DNA of 64,000 nucleotides from Streptomyces sp. NRRL S-455 (GTDB lineage Bacteria; Actinomycetota; Actinomycetes; Streptomycetales; Streptomycetaceae). The translations under genes were made by a program, and so were the position numbers. Every line of letters begins with the position of its first letter. Position 1 is the first letter of the stretch. Location of the stretch: NCBI RefSeq assembly GCF_000717875.1, contig NZ_JOCT01000004.1:744001-808000 (forward strand). The letters run 5' to 3'. Positions 17,215-24,753 of the stretch are shown here, in pieces. The notes under the pieces are model-generated. The model saw only the letters and a program-made list of their open reading frames with translations. It was not told the DNA's origin and ran no database searches.

Positions 17215-17820
17215 ATGGAACCGGGAACGCTCGTCTACGACCCTCAGACGAACAGGGTCGGCGAGTATCGGGACAGAACCGGCCCGCATGTGATGCTGCG
17301 CCCGGTCGGCGGTGGCCGGGAGTGGCCGGCGGACCCGGAGAGGATCCGGCCGGCGACCCTGGACGAGCGGCTCAGTGCGGGCGTACGGGCCGTCAACGAC
17401 CGGTCCAGGGAGGGGCTGTCGGCCGATCCTGCCCGGCCCCCGCTGCCGGTGCGGGGGTGCGCGGCGTGCGAGGAGCTGTCGGTCCGGCGGGACAGGGCGC
17501 GGGCGGCGTTCGACGCGAGTGCCGTGACGGACGCGAACGTTCTGCTGCGCAAGCACCAACGCGAGGAGCACGGCGGGGAGTCGGCGGGACGCCGGGTCTT
17601 CCGGTACGTGCCGTACTCGATCGTGCAGGACGCGTCCGCACTGCCCGAGTACCAGGCGTACTGCGTCTCGGGCGAGGACGCGGACTGCGGGGCGACATCG
17701 GGGCCGTGCCGGGCGCCCGGCGAGGTCGAGGAGTGGCAGCGCAGGCACACCCAGGAAACCCGGCACCTGCGCTACCGCCGGAGTTTCGCCGACTATGCGG
17801 TGCTGGAGCGGCACCACTGA
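17215..17820 (+). CDS. Composite hypothetical protein with C-terminal DUF7848-like domain
   Basis: 201-residue protein that seems to join three short modules known to me as separate small Streptomyces proteins: residues 1-65 (GTLVYDPQTNRVGEY... LRPVGGGREWPADP), a Cys-containing middle (RGCAACEEL... VTDANVLLRKHQ, about 78-125) and a C-terminal DUF7848-like domain (VFRYVPYSIVQD, CVSGEDADCGA, VEEWQRRHTQET, about 125-201). GGAGG eight bases before ATG 17215 supports this start over one 54 bases upstream. It is divergent from the DUF5753 regulator. Function unknown; the module assignment is from memory. Confidence 0.7.
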   Translation: MEPGTLVYDPQTNRVGEYRDRTGPHVMLRPVGGGREWPADPERIRPATLDERLSAGVRAVNDRSREGLSADPARPPLPVRGCAACEELSVRRDRARAAFDASAVTDANVLLRKHQREEHGGESAGRRVFRYVPYSIVQDASALPEYQAYCVSGEDADCGATSGPCRAPGEVEEWQRRHTQETRHLRYRRSFADYAVLERHH

Positions 17821-18338
17821 CGAGGAAACCGTCGGGGCCGCCCGCTTCTTCGCCCCCTTCGGTCGGCTGCGTGGCCGCTCGGCGAGGCGGAGCGCGGTCG
17901 CGCCTCGCCAGCACGCCGGGCGGGCCCGGCGGCGAACCGTGGGTGGGAGGTTCGGTGACCGCTAGGTCATGACCGTAGTGAACGGCAAGGTCCATGCCCG
18001 TCAGCTCCTGGCAGTTGCGGGTCAGCCAGCCCAGCGATGGCATGCACCGTCAGTGGGTCACCGCGCTGCAAGGCACCGTCACCTTCCACGTCAATGGCGT
18101 GCACGGCGGCATTCAACCGTTGCGGACGCTGTTCGGCCAGCGCCTTTCTCAGCCTCCGCTCACCAATTGCGATGAGCTGTTAACACCCCGGCCATGCCAG
18201 GGAGATGCCCAGCTCAGAGCCTTGTGCAGCACCCTTTAGGGCCATGTGGCCGATCTCGTCTTGCGTGGCGGCTCCGAATCCCAGAGCATCCATTACATAA
18301 TCGCAGCGTCCCCACCTTCGACTGCCCGGGAGATCGGC
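17821..18338. other. Intergenic stretch: hairpin repeat and unassigned sequence
   Basis: The first 100 bases hold the left copy of a hairpin repeat (17852-17924). The remainder, about 17970-18338, drops in GC and contains only short open frames in several phases with no recognisable protein; it may be degraded mobile DNA. The leader of the island operon lies at its right end, with GGGAG six bases before the ATG at 18339. Confidence 0.4.
17852..17924 (+). repeat. Hairpin repeat, left copy (inverted relative to right copy)
   Basis: Contains a perfect 9-bp stem GGCGAGGCG (17881-17889) / CGCCTCGCC (17901-17909). About 60 bases around it match, at roughly 85-90 per cent by eye, the reverse complement of 20529-20604. 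As a hairpin it could also terminate transcription of the gene ending at 17820. Confidence 0.7.
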
Positions 18339-18791
18339 ATGCCCAGAACAGGCGACTCACATTCCAAGATTCCAGTCAACCCATTGGTAGCCACGCTCAT
18401 CGAGAAAGACGTGGGGAACAATGTAAGGATTATTCGGGGATTCGTTGGCCCGTCAGACGATGACGCCACCGTCGTGATCTACCAGCGGCTTGACCGCCTG
18501 TCTGACAAGGTGGAGATCCCGAAGGCTGACATCCTGCACCACGCCGAGGCACCGTCTTCCCTTTTCGGAGGCGTGATTCTCTGGGTCAAGAAGGATGCCG
18601 AGGTCCTCATCAATCGAGTCGAGGAATCAGAACCCTCGAACGGCCCCCTAAAGGGAGAGATGCGGGAATCCAGAAAGGGAAGACTCCGCATGCACGTTCG
18701 AGAACGCGAGGTATGCACCTCGAATTGCGAGCCCTGCTATTCACCGTACTGCGAGGTGTGCACGTCGTCCTGCTGGGTTCCTCTGCGATGA
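18339..18791 (+). CDS. Putative peptide precursor with symmetric six-Cys C-terminus (island gene A)
   Basis: 150-residue protein I do not recognise with certainty. Residues about 20-95 look like a compact beta-rich domain (VRIIRGFVGPSDDD, VVIYQRL, KVEIPKADILHH, VILWVKKDAEV). A charged linker (about 96-124) leads to a C-terminal peptide with Cys at 126, 130, 133, 138, 141 and 145, spacing x3-x2-x4-x2-x3, ending in WVPLR. No other Cys occurs in the protein. This leader-plus-core shape suggests a RiPP precursor, though a zinc- or disulfide-bound tail is possible. ATG 18339 has GGGAG upstream; its stop overlaps gene B by ATGA. GC is visibly lower than in flanking genes. Confidence 0.65.
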   Translation: MPRTGDSHSKIPVNPLVATLIEKDVGNNVRIIRGFVGPSDDDATVVIYQRLDRLSDKVEIPKADILHHAEAPSSLFGGVILWVKKDAEVLINRVEESEPSNGPLKGEMRESRKGRLRMHVREREVCTSNCEPCYSPYCEVCTSSCWVPLR

Positions 18792-19822
18792 GATTCGACG
18801 ATTTGTGTACAGCATTGCAGGCACTCGAGTTCCCCTCTGACGGCGAGCGGGAGCACCCGGAACTCCGAGCCGTTCTCGCTGCGAGATCGAGTATCCAGGA
18901 TGCCGTCCTCGATGACGACTTCCTCGCGAGCTGCCTTCATTTGGAGTTGCAACTGCTCGAGAGAAATGACTTGCGGCCGGGATTGGTGCCGTTCTTCACA
19001 ATGCCGGGGCTCGGGATTCGATTCGCTTTTGGGTACTGGTCCCCGGGAGGCTCGCCAGGGCCACACGAGCACACAGCTTGGACGATTACTGCAGTCTGCC
19101 GCAATGAACTCGAGGTAGTGACCTACGACCGAGAGGAATCGTATTCTCGTCGCGAGTTGGTTCCCAAGAATCACTTTCCCGCCTCCGCCGGGAAAGTCGG
19201 CTACATCTACAAACCAAGCATCCATGCGCCGATTAATAATTCGTCGCGCTGGTCGCTGTCTTTCCATATGACCAGCCCGAGGGACGGTGAGGACCCAGGC
19301 GATGGATGCGGCGATCCCCTACCCGGCCTCTCGGGGAGGGCAAAACTCGACCGGACGAACAGCGACCACGTCTACCGAAAGGTCATTGAAACGCGGCGAC
19401 GGGTAAGGCGCATTCGCGCCATCAGCAATATGCTTCCCTCCCTGAACAGCGCGAAAGCCTCGTCCCTTTTGGATAAATGTAACGCTCTCGGTGGCTTCAT
19501 GACCGATAGGCCTGAGTCTGGCAAGCCGACCCGGCACGGGTTTGCCCTAGAGCGTGTGCACAGGGACCTTGAGCTGAGTTACCGCCTCGATGCCGGGATG
19601 GCAGTCCTCTATGCGGAGACTCGGTCTGGCTCATTGAAGGAACTAGCTGTCGACAGCCTCGGGCGCGAGGCGATCGCCTTTGTTTCCAAGGAGCGAAGTT
19701 TCACAATCGGGGATATCCCAGGAAATCTATCTCCGGAAGAGCGTCTGCACATTGCAGACGCTCTGGTAGAGACTGGCCTGTACGTGAAAATTGGTGATGA
19801 TTATGCATGCACGTCAGATTGA
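18788..19822 (+). CDS. Cysteine-dioxygenase-like cupin with C-terminal docking-type domain (island gene B)
   Basis: 344-residue protein. Residues about 70-165 resemble a 3-His cupin of the cysteine dioxygenase class: GPHEHTAWTITAV with H93 and H95, then GYIYKPSIHAPINNSS with H146, then WSLSFHM. In that class three His bind Fe(II) and the enzyme adds O2 to a thiol. A linker region (about 175-265) is Arg/Ser rich. The last 64 residues (about 281-344) align without gaps to the end of the next protein. ATG 18788 overlaps the stop of gene A. Oxidation of the Cys-rich tail of gene A is my inference; similarity should be checked by structure prediction. Confidence 0.65.
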   Translation: MRFDDLCTALQALEFPSDGEREHPELRAVLAARSSIQDAVLDDDFLASCLHLELQLLERNDLRPGLVPFFTMPGLGIRFAFGYWSPGGSPGPHEHTAWTITAVCRNELEVVTYDREESYSRRELVPKNHFPASAGKVGYIYKPSIHAPINNSSRWSLSFHMTSPRDGEDPGDGCGDPLPGLSGRAKLDRTNSDHVYRKVIETRRRVRRIRAISNMLPSLNSAKASSLLDKCNALGGFMTDRPESGKPTRHGFALERVHRDLELSYRLDAGMAVLYAETRSGSLKELAVDSLGREAIAFVSKERSFTIGDIPGNLSPEERLHIADALVETGLYVKIGDDYACTSD

Positions 19823-20486
19823 GGTCGCATCGGACTCACGGCAGGTTTTCGGCGCCCTGTCTTACGAGGCTCCATTTGTTATCGAGAAGCTAGTAAAAGA
19901 CCATATCGTAGACACACCGGAGGAAGGTCAAGCGCTTTTTGAAGAAGTCAAACGATACCTCGTACTCGTAAGCGTGAGCGGTGGGACGGCGTGGCCCATG
20001 TACTCCCTGCGCATCGACGAAGCGTGGCATCAATTCATCCTCTTCACTCGGCAGTACATGGAATTTTGTCATAAATATTTCGGTAGGTACATGCCTCACA
20101 GTCCGAGCAATTCTCCGACGGACGGCCAGGAGAAGCCTGCAGCCGCACCATCATTCATGCTCTTCGCGGATTGCTATAAGGAGCTCTACGGTGTGCAGTT
20201 GCCGAACATCTGGCTTGACGCGGAGACTGTCACAATCCGTCGGCGGGTAATCAATGACAGTGTTGGGTCAGTCAGAGTCCGGGCAGACTTGGACGCGGTA
20301 GACCTGCTGACTCCGAGCGGTGAAACTCTGTTTTCCGTTAACAGGCTTGCCGAGGATGCGCTGAAATTCATCGCCCGTACCGGCGCCTTCTACGTCAGAG
20401 AGCTGCCCGGTGACCTGAGCGACGATGAGAAGACGGCTCTTATTTCGACCCTGATGGAAATCAGGATCCTCCGTTCAGCCCCATGA
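19797..20486 (+). CDS. GRDP-like protein with the same C-terminal domain (island gene C)
   Basis: 229-residue protein. Residues about 67-103 carry a pattern seen in glycine-rich-domain-containing (GRDP-like) proteins: IDEAWHQFILFT, QYMEFCHKYFG and MPHSP, with D74, W77, H78, C91 and H101 as possible functional residues. Residues about 175-229 align with the C-terminus of gene B (for example ELPGDLSDDEKTALI against DIPGNLSPEERLHIA). The start is uncertain among TTG 19791, GTG 19794, ATG 19797 and ATG 19803; all overlap gene B, so translation is coupled. GC is low for this genome. Function unknown. Confidence 0.65.
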   Translation: MIMHARQIEVASDSRQVFGALSYEAPFVIEKLVKDHIVDTPEEGQALFEEVKRYLVLVSVSGGTAWPMYSLRIDEAWHQFILFTRQYMEFCHKYFGRYMPHSPSNSPTDGQEKPAAAPSFMLFADCYKELYGVQLPNIWLDAETVTIRRRVINDSVGSVRVRADLDAVDLLTPSGETLFSVNRLAEDALKFIARTGAFYVRELPGDLSDDEKTALISTLMEIRILRSAP

Positions 20487-20790
20487 TATGTCCTCGCGCT
20501 CTCGACCAGGGGCCGATCGCCGCTAAACCCTCCCGGCGTGCTGGCGAGGGGCGACCGCGCCACCCCCTCGCCGAGCGGCAACACAGCCGACTGGAGAGGG
20601 CGACGGCCCTGGCCACCCGTTCCTCCCCCGGCCGCCCGCTCGCTTCTTCCTCGTGCTGGAACTGCCTGGGTCAAGGGTGGCCCGCAGGGCCATCGCCGAA
20701 GGCGACGCGAAGCGCCCTTGAGGCAGGCCGTGGAAGCACGACACTGGCCAAGAAGCGGGCGGCCCCAAGAGCACCGCTCAAGTCACCCGG
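20487..20790. other. Intergenic stretch after the island: hairpin repeat, no gene
   Basis: This 304-base gap contains the right copy of the hairpin repeat (20529-20604), then GC-rich sequence with direct GGC/GCC clusters and no credible reading frame. It separates the island operon from the convergent UvrA-like gene. Confidence 0.45.
20529..20604 (-). repeat. Hairpin repeat, right copy
   Basis: Inverted relative to 17852-17924. Its core stem is GGCGAGGGG (20543-20551) / CCCCTCGCC (20564-20572). It lies 40 bases after the stop of gene C, so it could terminate the island operon, and together with the left copy it brackets the island. Confidence 0.7.
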
Positions 20791-23301
20791 TCAGGAACCC
20801 ACCCGTCCGGAACCCACCGTCCGAGACACCCGCACGGCCGCCACGTCCTCCGGCGTCCCCTCCGCCACGACCCGGCCGCCTCCGGACCCGCCGACCGGCC
20901 CCAGGTCGATCAGCCAGTCCGAGGCCCGGACGGCATCCGTGTTGTGCTCGATGGTGACGACCGAGTGCCCGGCGTCGACCAGGCGCTGGAGGACGTCGAG
21001 GAGGCGGGCGGTGTCGGCGGAGTGCAGACCCGTCGTCGGTTCGTCGAGGAGGTACAGGGCACGGCCGGTCGTCCGCCGTCCCAGTTCCTTCGCGAGCTTC
21101 AGACGCTGGGCCTCGCCCCCGGAGAGGGTGGTGGCGGGCTGGCCGAGCGGGAGGTAGCCGAGGCCGACGTCCGCCAGGCGGCGCAGCCGGGTGGCGACCG
21201 CAGGGACGTCCTTGAACACGGTCAGGGCCTCGTCCACCGTCGCCTGCAGCACCTCGGCGATGTCGTGGCCCTCGTGCCGGACCGACAGGACTTCCGGGCG
21301 GAAGCGGCGGCCCCTGCACGTCGGGCAGCGCACCTCGACCGCCGGGAGGAAGTGCATGCGGACGGTGAGGACGCCCGCGCCCTCGCAGCGTTCGCAGCGT
21401 CCGCCGGGCACGTTGAAGGAGAAGTGGCCGGGGGTGAGGGCGCCGCGGCTGCGGGCGGCGAAGACCTCGCGGATGGGTGTGAAGACGTCCGAGTAGGTGG
21501 CCGCGTTGGAGCGCGGGACGCGGCTGACCGGCTCCTGGTCGATGAGGACGGCCTTGGACAGGTGCTCCCAGCCGTCGACGCCGTCGTGCTCGGCGGGCGG
21601 GTCCCCGGCCCGGTGGAAGTGGCGGCGGGCGGCCCGGCCGAGGATGTCCAGCAGCAGCGTCGACTTGCCCGAGCCGGACGGGCCGGTGACCGTCACCAGA
21701 CGCCCGAGCGGGATCCGCACGGTCAGGTCCTTGAGGTTGTGGGCCCTGGCCCCTCGGATCACCACCGCCCGGTCACCGTCGCCGCGTCGGCGTGAACTCG
21801 GCACGGACAGGCGGCCGGAGAGGTACGCGCCGGTGACCGAGCCCTCGGTGCGGGCGACCTCCTCGGGAGTGCCGGCGGCGACGATCCGGCCGCCGTCCCG
21901 GCCCGCGCCCGGGCCGACGTCGACGACGTGGTCGGCGGCGCGCAGCACTTCGAGGTCGTGTTCGATGACCAGCACTGTGTTGCCGAGGTCGCGTAGTCGG
22001 CGCAGGACGTCGACGAGGCGGGCGGTGTCGGAGGGGTGCAGGCCGATGGTCGGCTCGTCCAGGACGTAGAGCACGCCGGTCAGCCCGGAGCCGAGCAGGG
22101 CGGCCAGCCGCAGCCGCTGCGTCTCGCCGGCGGAGAGGCTGGGGGTGGCCTGCCCGAGGGTGAGGTAGCCGACCCCGACGTCCGTCAGGCGCCGTACCCG
22201 TTCCTCCAGGTCGGCGGCGACCGGTTCCACGAGCAGCCATTCGTCCCCGTCGGACCGCTCGCGCAGACCGGCGATCCAGGTGCCGAGGTCGGTCAGCGGA
22301 AGCCGCGCGGCCTCGACGATGGTGAGGCCGTGCACGGTCACGGCCCGGCTCTCCGGCCGCAGCCGGGTCCCGCCGCACTCCTCGCAGGGCTGCTTCACCA
22401 GGCCCTGCTGTTCGGCGCGTTCGCGGTACTCGGGGTCGTCGGCGCGGTCCTCGTAGCGGCGCAGCAGTGCTGTCGCGACCCCTTCGAAGCGGCCCGCCGC
22501 CACGGTCTTCGGCGGCTCGATGCCGGGGAAGTGCCGCCGGAACTCGGGGCTTTCGACGCCGTGCAGCAGCAGGTCCCGCTCCTGCTCGCTCAGGTCGCCG
22601 ACCGGCCGGCCGGTGTCGAAGGTGAAGCCGTAGTGCTCTGCGGCGGCGCGCAGTTGAGGAAGGCTCCACTCGGTGAACTTCGCGTTCCAGCCGCGCACCG
22701 CGCCCTCGGCGACCGACTTCGCGCCGTCGACCAGCCGTCGTACGTCGGGGCGGATGACCTCGCCGAGGCCGGTGCAGGCGGGGCAAGCGCCCACGGGCTT
22801 GTTGAAGGAGAAGCAGCCCATCACCAGTTCGGGTACGAGGGTGCCGCAGTGCGGGCAGGGCCGCTGCTCGCCCTCGGCGTCCTCGTCGGCCTCGGCACCG
22901 GCCTCGGCGGCGTTCGCGTACGACGGCGGGATGCTCTTCCCGCAGTCCGGGCACGGGCGTTCCCCGATGCGTGACCACAGCAGCCGCAGGTAGGTGAAGA
23001 CCTCGGTGACGGTGCCGACCGTGGAGCGCGGGCTGCGGTTGGTGAGGTGCTGGTCGACGCTGATGGACGGGGAGAGGCCGGTGATCGAGTCGACGGCGGG
23101 CTTGCTGGTCCAGCCGGTGACCATGCCCAGCGACTCCAGGTACTGCCGCTGGCCCTCCCGGTGGAGGGTGTCGAAGGCGAGGGTGGACTTGCCGGAGCCG
23201 GACAGGCCGGTCAGCACGACCAGCTTGTTCTTCGGGAGGGTGAGGGAGACGTTCCGGAGGTTGTGGAGGCGGGCGCCGGTGACCCGGATGCAGTTGTCCA
23301 T
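20791..23301 (-). CDS. UvrA-like ABC ATPase paralogue (class II UvrA / DrrC-like)
   Basis: 836-residue tandem ABC ATPase of the excinuclease UvrA superfamily, shorter than housekeeping UvrA (about 950). Two nucleotide-binding halves: Walker [10 protein letters not shown] near residue 33 and GPSGSGKST near 535; signatures [11 protein letters not shown] and [11 protein letters not shown]; Walker [12 protein letters not shown] and [11 protein letters not shown]. Cys pairs (CPDCG, CPHCG, CEECGG, CERCEG, CPTCRG) would bind zinc. Such paralogues are associated with resistance to DNA-intercalating antibiotics. Divergent from the double-MerR regulator, probably its target. Confidence 0.9.
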   Translation of the reverse strand: MDNCIRVTGARLHNLRNVSLTLPKNKLVVLTGLSGSGKSTLAFDTLHREGQRQYLESLGMVTGWTSKPAVDSITGLSPSISVDQHLTNRSPRSTVGTVTEVFTYLRLLWSRIGERPCPDCGKSIPPSYANAAEAGAEADEDAEGEQRPCPHCGTLVPELVMGCFSFNKPVGACPACTGLGEVIRPDVRRLVDGAKSVAEGAVRGWNAKFTEWSLPQLRAAAEHYGFTFDTGRPVGDLSEQERDLLLHGVESPEFRRHFPGIEPPKTVAAGRFEGVATALLRRYEDRADDPEYRERAEQQGLVKQPCEECGGTRLRPESRAVTVHGLTIVEAARLPLTDLGTWIAGLRERSDGDEWLLVEPVAADLEERVRRLTDVGVGYLTLGQATPSLSAGETQRLRLAALLGSGLTGVLYVLDEPTIGLHPSDTARLVDVLRRLRDLGNTVLVIEHDLEVLRAADHVVDVGPGAGRDGGRIVAAGTPEEVARTEGSVTGAYLSGRLSVPSSRRRGDGDRAVVIRGARAHNLKDLTVRIPLGRLVTVTGPSGSGKSTLLLDILGRAARRHFHRAGDPPAEHDGVDGWEHLSKAVLIDQEPVSRVPRSNAATYSDVFTPIREVFAARSRGALTPGHFSFNVPGGRCERCEGAGVLTVRMHFLPAVEVRCPTCRGRRFRPEVLSVRHEGHDIAEVLQATVDEALTVFKDVPAVATRLRRLADVGLGYLPLGQPATTLSGGEAQRLKLAKELGRRTTGRALYLLDEPTTGLHSADTARLLDVLQRLVDAGHSVVTIEHNTDAVRASDWLIDLGPVGGSGGGRVVAEGTPEDVAAVRVSRTVGSGRVGS

Positions 23302-23382
23302 TCCTTCAAGTCTTCCATTTAAGTGCGGTGTTGAGACTTTTGAGGAGCCTCAGGCCATTTCCCTGCCGTAACCTTCAAATCG

Positions 23383-24162
23383 ATGTCCGACGCTCGCCGC
23401 CTCCGCCCCGTCGACCTGGCCCGCCTGGCCGGGGTCTCGACGCAGCAGATCCGCAACTACGAGGACGCCGGCGTGCTGCCGCCGGCGGCGCGGACCCCGT
23501 CCGGCTACCGCGCCTTCACCGACCTGCACCGCGGGGCGCTGCTGGCGTACCGGACGCTGCTGCGGGGGTACGGGCCGGTCACGGCGGCGCCGGTCATGCA
23601 GGCGCTGCACCGCGGTGACGTGCCGGGCGCGCTCGCGCTGGTCGACGCCGCGCACGCCGCCCTGCACGAGGAGCGGGTGTCCCTGCGGGCGGCGAGCGAG
23701 GCCCTGGAGCTCCTGGCGGCCGAGCCGCCCGCTCCGCTGCCCCGCTCCGGCGGACTGCGCATCGGGGAGGTGGCGGCGCTGCTGGGCGTACGGACGTCGG
23801 CGCTGCGGGTGTGGGAGGGGGCCGGGCTGCTCACGCCGGGGCGCGAGCGGGGCACGGGCTACCGGGTCTACGAGCCCGCCGACGTGCGCGACGCCCGGCT
23901 GGTGCAGACCCTGCGCCGCAGTCACTACCTGTTCGACCAGATCAGGCCGGTCCTGGAGGGGCTGCGCCGGGAGGGCGGCAGCGCTGCCCTGCGGGCGGCG
24001 ATCGCGGCGCGCGGTGCGGCCCTGACAGCTCGCAGCAGAGCCATGATCGAGGGCGCGGGCGCCCTCCACGCCTACCTGGACCGGCTCGACGCCGCACGCG
24101 CGGCAGGGGCCGGCTCAGGTACCGGCTCGGGTTACGGAGAGCCCGGGCCGGGTCATGCATGA
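23383..24162 (+). CDS. Double-MerR-domain transcriptional regulator
   Basis: 259-residue protein with two MerR HTH units. The first (about residues 8-45: VDLARLAGVSTQQIRNYEDA, then TPSGYRAF) and the second (about 126-165: IGEVAALLGVRTSALRVWEG, then GTGYRVYEPADVRDARLV) are separated by a helical segment. Typical MerR proteins have one. Sits back-to-back with the UvrA-like gene across an 81-base gap and overlaps the deaminase gene by eight bases, so it may respond to a DNA-damaging ligand and control both. Confidence 0.88.
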   Translation: MSDARRLRPVDLARLAGVSTQQIRNYEDAGVLPPAARTPSGYRAFTDLHRGALLAYRTLLRGYGPVTAAPVMQALHRGDVPGALALVDAAHAALHEERVSLRAASEALELLAAEPPAPLPRSGGLRIGEVAALLGVRTSALRVWEGAGLLTPGRERGTGYRVYEPADVRDARLVQTLRRSHYLFDQIRPVLEGLRREGGSAALRAAIAARGAALTARSRAMIEGAGALHAYLDRLDAARAAGAGSGTGSGYGEPGPGHA

Positions 24163-24619
24163 GGTCATGGACCGGGCACAGGCACGCGCATGGCTCACCA
24201 CCGCCGTCGAGGAGGCCCGAGCGGGTCTCGCCGAGGGCGGTATCCCGATCGGTGCCGCCCTCTACGGCGCCGACGGCACCCTGCTGGGCCGTGGCCGCAA
24301 CCGGCGCGTTCAGGACGGCGACCCCAGCCTGCACGCGGAGACGGCGGCCTTCCGGGCGGCGGGACGGCAGCGCTCGTACCGGGGCACGACGATGGTGACG
24401 ACCCTGTCCCCCTGCTGGTACTGCTCGGGTCTGGTCCGGCAGTTCGGCATCTCACGTGTGGTGATCGGCGAGGCGGTCACCTTCCACGGCGGCCACGACT
24501 GGCTCGCCGAACACGGTGTGGAGCTGGTGCTGCTGGACGACGGCGAGTGCGTCGGCCTGATGCGGGACTTCATCGCGAGCCGGCCGGAGCTGTGGAACGA
24601 GGACATCGGCGTCGACTGA
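24155..24619 (+). CDS. Zinc-dependent base/nucleoside deaminase (cytosine deaminase-like)
   Basis: 154-residue cytidine/deoxycytidylate deaminase-fold enzyme. The zinc site is complete: H60-A-E62 in PSLHAETAAF and P86-C87-x2-C90 in SPCWYC. Length, the GGIPIGAAL segment and the C-terminal ECVGLMRDFIASRPELWNEDIG closely resemble yeast-type cytosine deaminase, which hydrolyses cytosine to uracil. Overlaps the MerR gene; a second in-frame ATG at 24167 is possible. A small hairpin (24675-24693) follows. Confidence 0.85.
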   Translation: MHEVMDRAQARAWLTTAVEEARAGLAEGGIPIGAALYGADGTLLGRGRNRRVQDGDPSLHAETAAFRAAGRQRSYRGTTMVTTLSPCWYCSGLVRQFGISRVVIGEAVTFHGGHDWLAEHGVELVLLDDGECVGLMRDFIASRPELWNEDIGVD

Positions 24620-24674
24620 GCACTCCGCCAGGCCCGTATTTCCGTTCGAGATGCCATCCGTTCCATTGAATTGC

Positions 24675-24693
24675 GGCGACACCTGGCGTCGCC
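24675..24693 (+). terminator. Short hairpin after the deaminase
   Basis: GGCGAC (24675-24680) / GTCGCC (24688-24693), 6-bp stem with a 7-base loop, 56 bases after the deaminase stop. Weak as a terminator. Confidence 0.35.
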
Positions 24694-24753
24694 GGTGGCG
24701 GGGTTCCGCATTCGTTTGGTCGGGTCTATCCCACCTGCGAACGGAGACGTCCT

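Noticed and set aside
17994..18239. Short open frames before the island, considered as a transposase or plasmid gene remnant
   Set aside because: No frame shows a continuous match to a family I know and the coding bias is poor; left as unassigned sequence.
20523..20774. 83-codon minus-strand frame after the island
   Set aside because: It is a reading of the hairpin repeat; a related peptide string arises from the left copy, so it reflects repeated DNA and not a gene.
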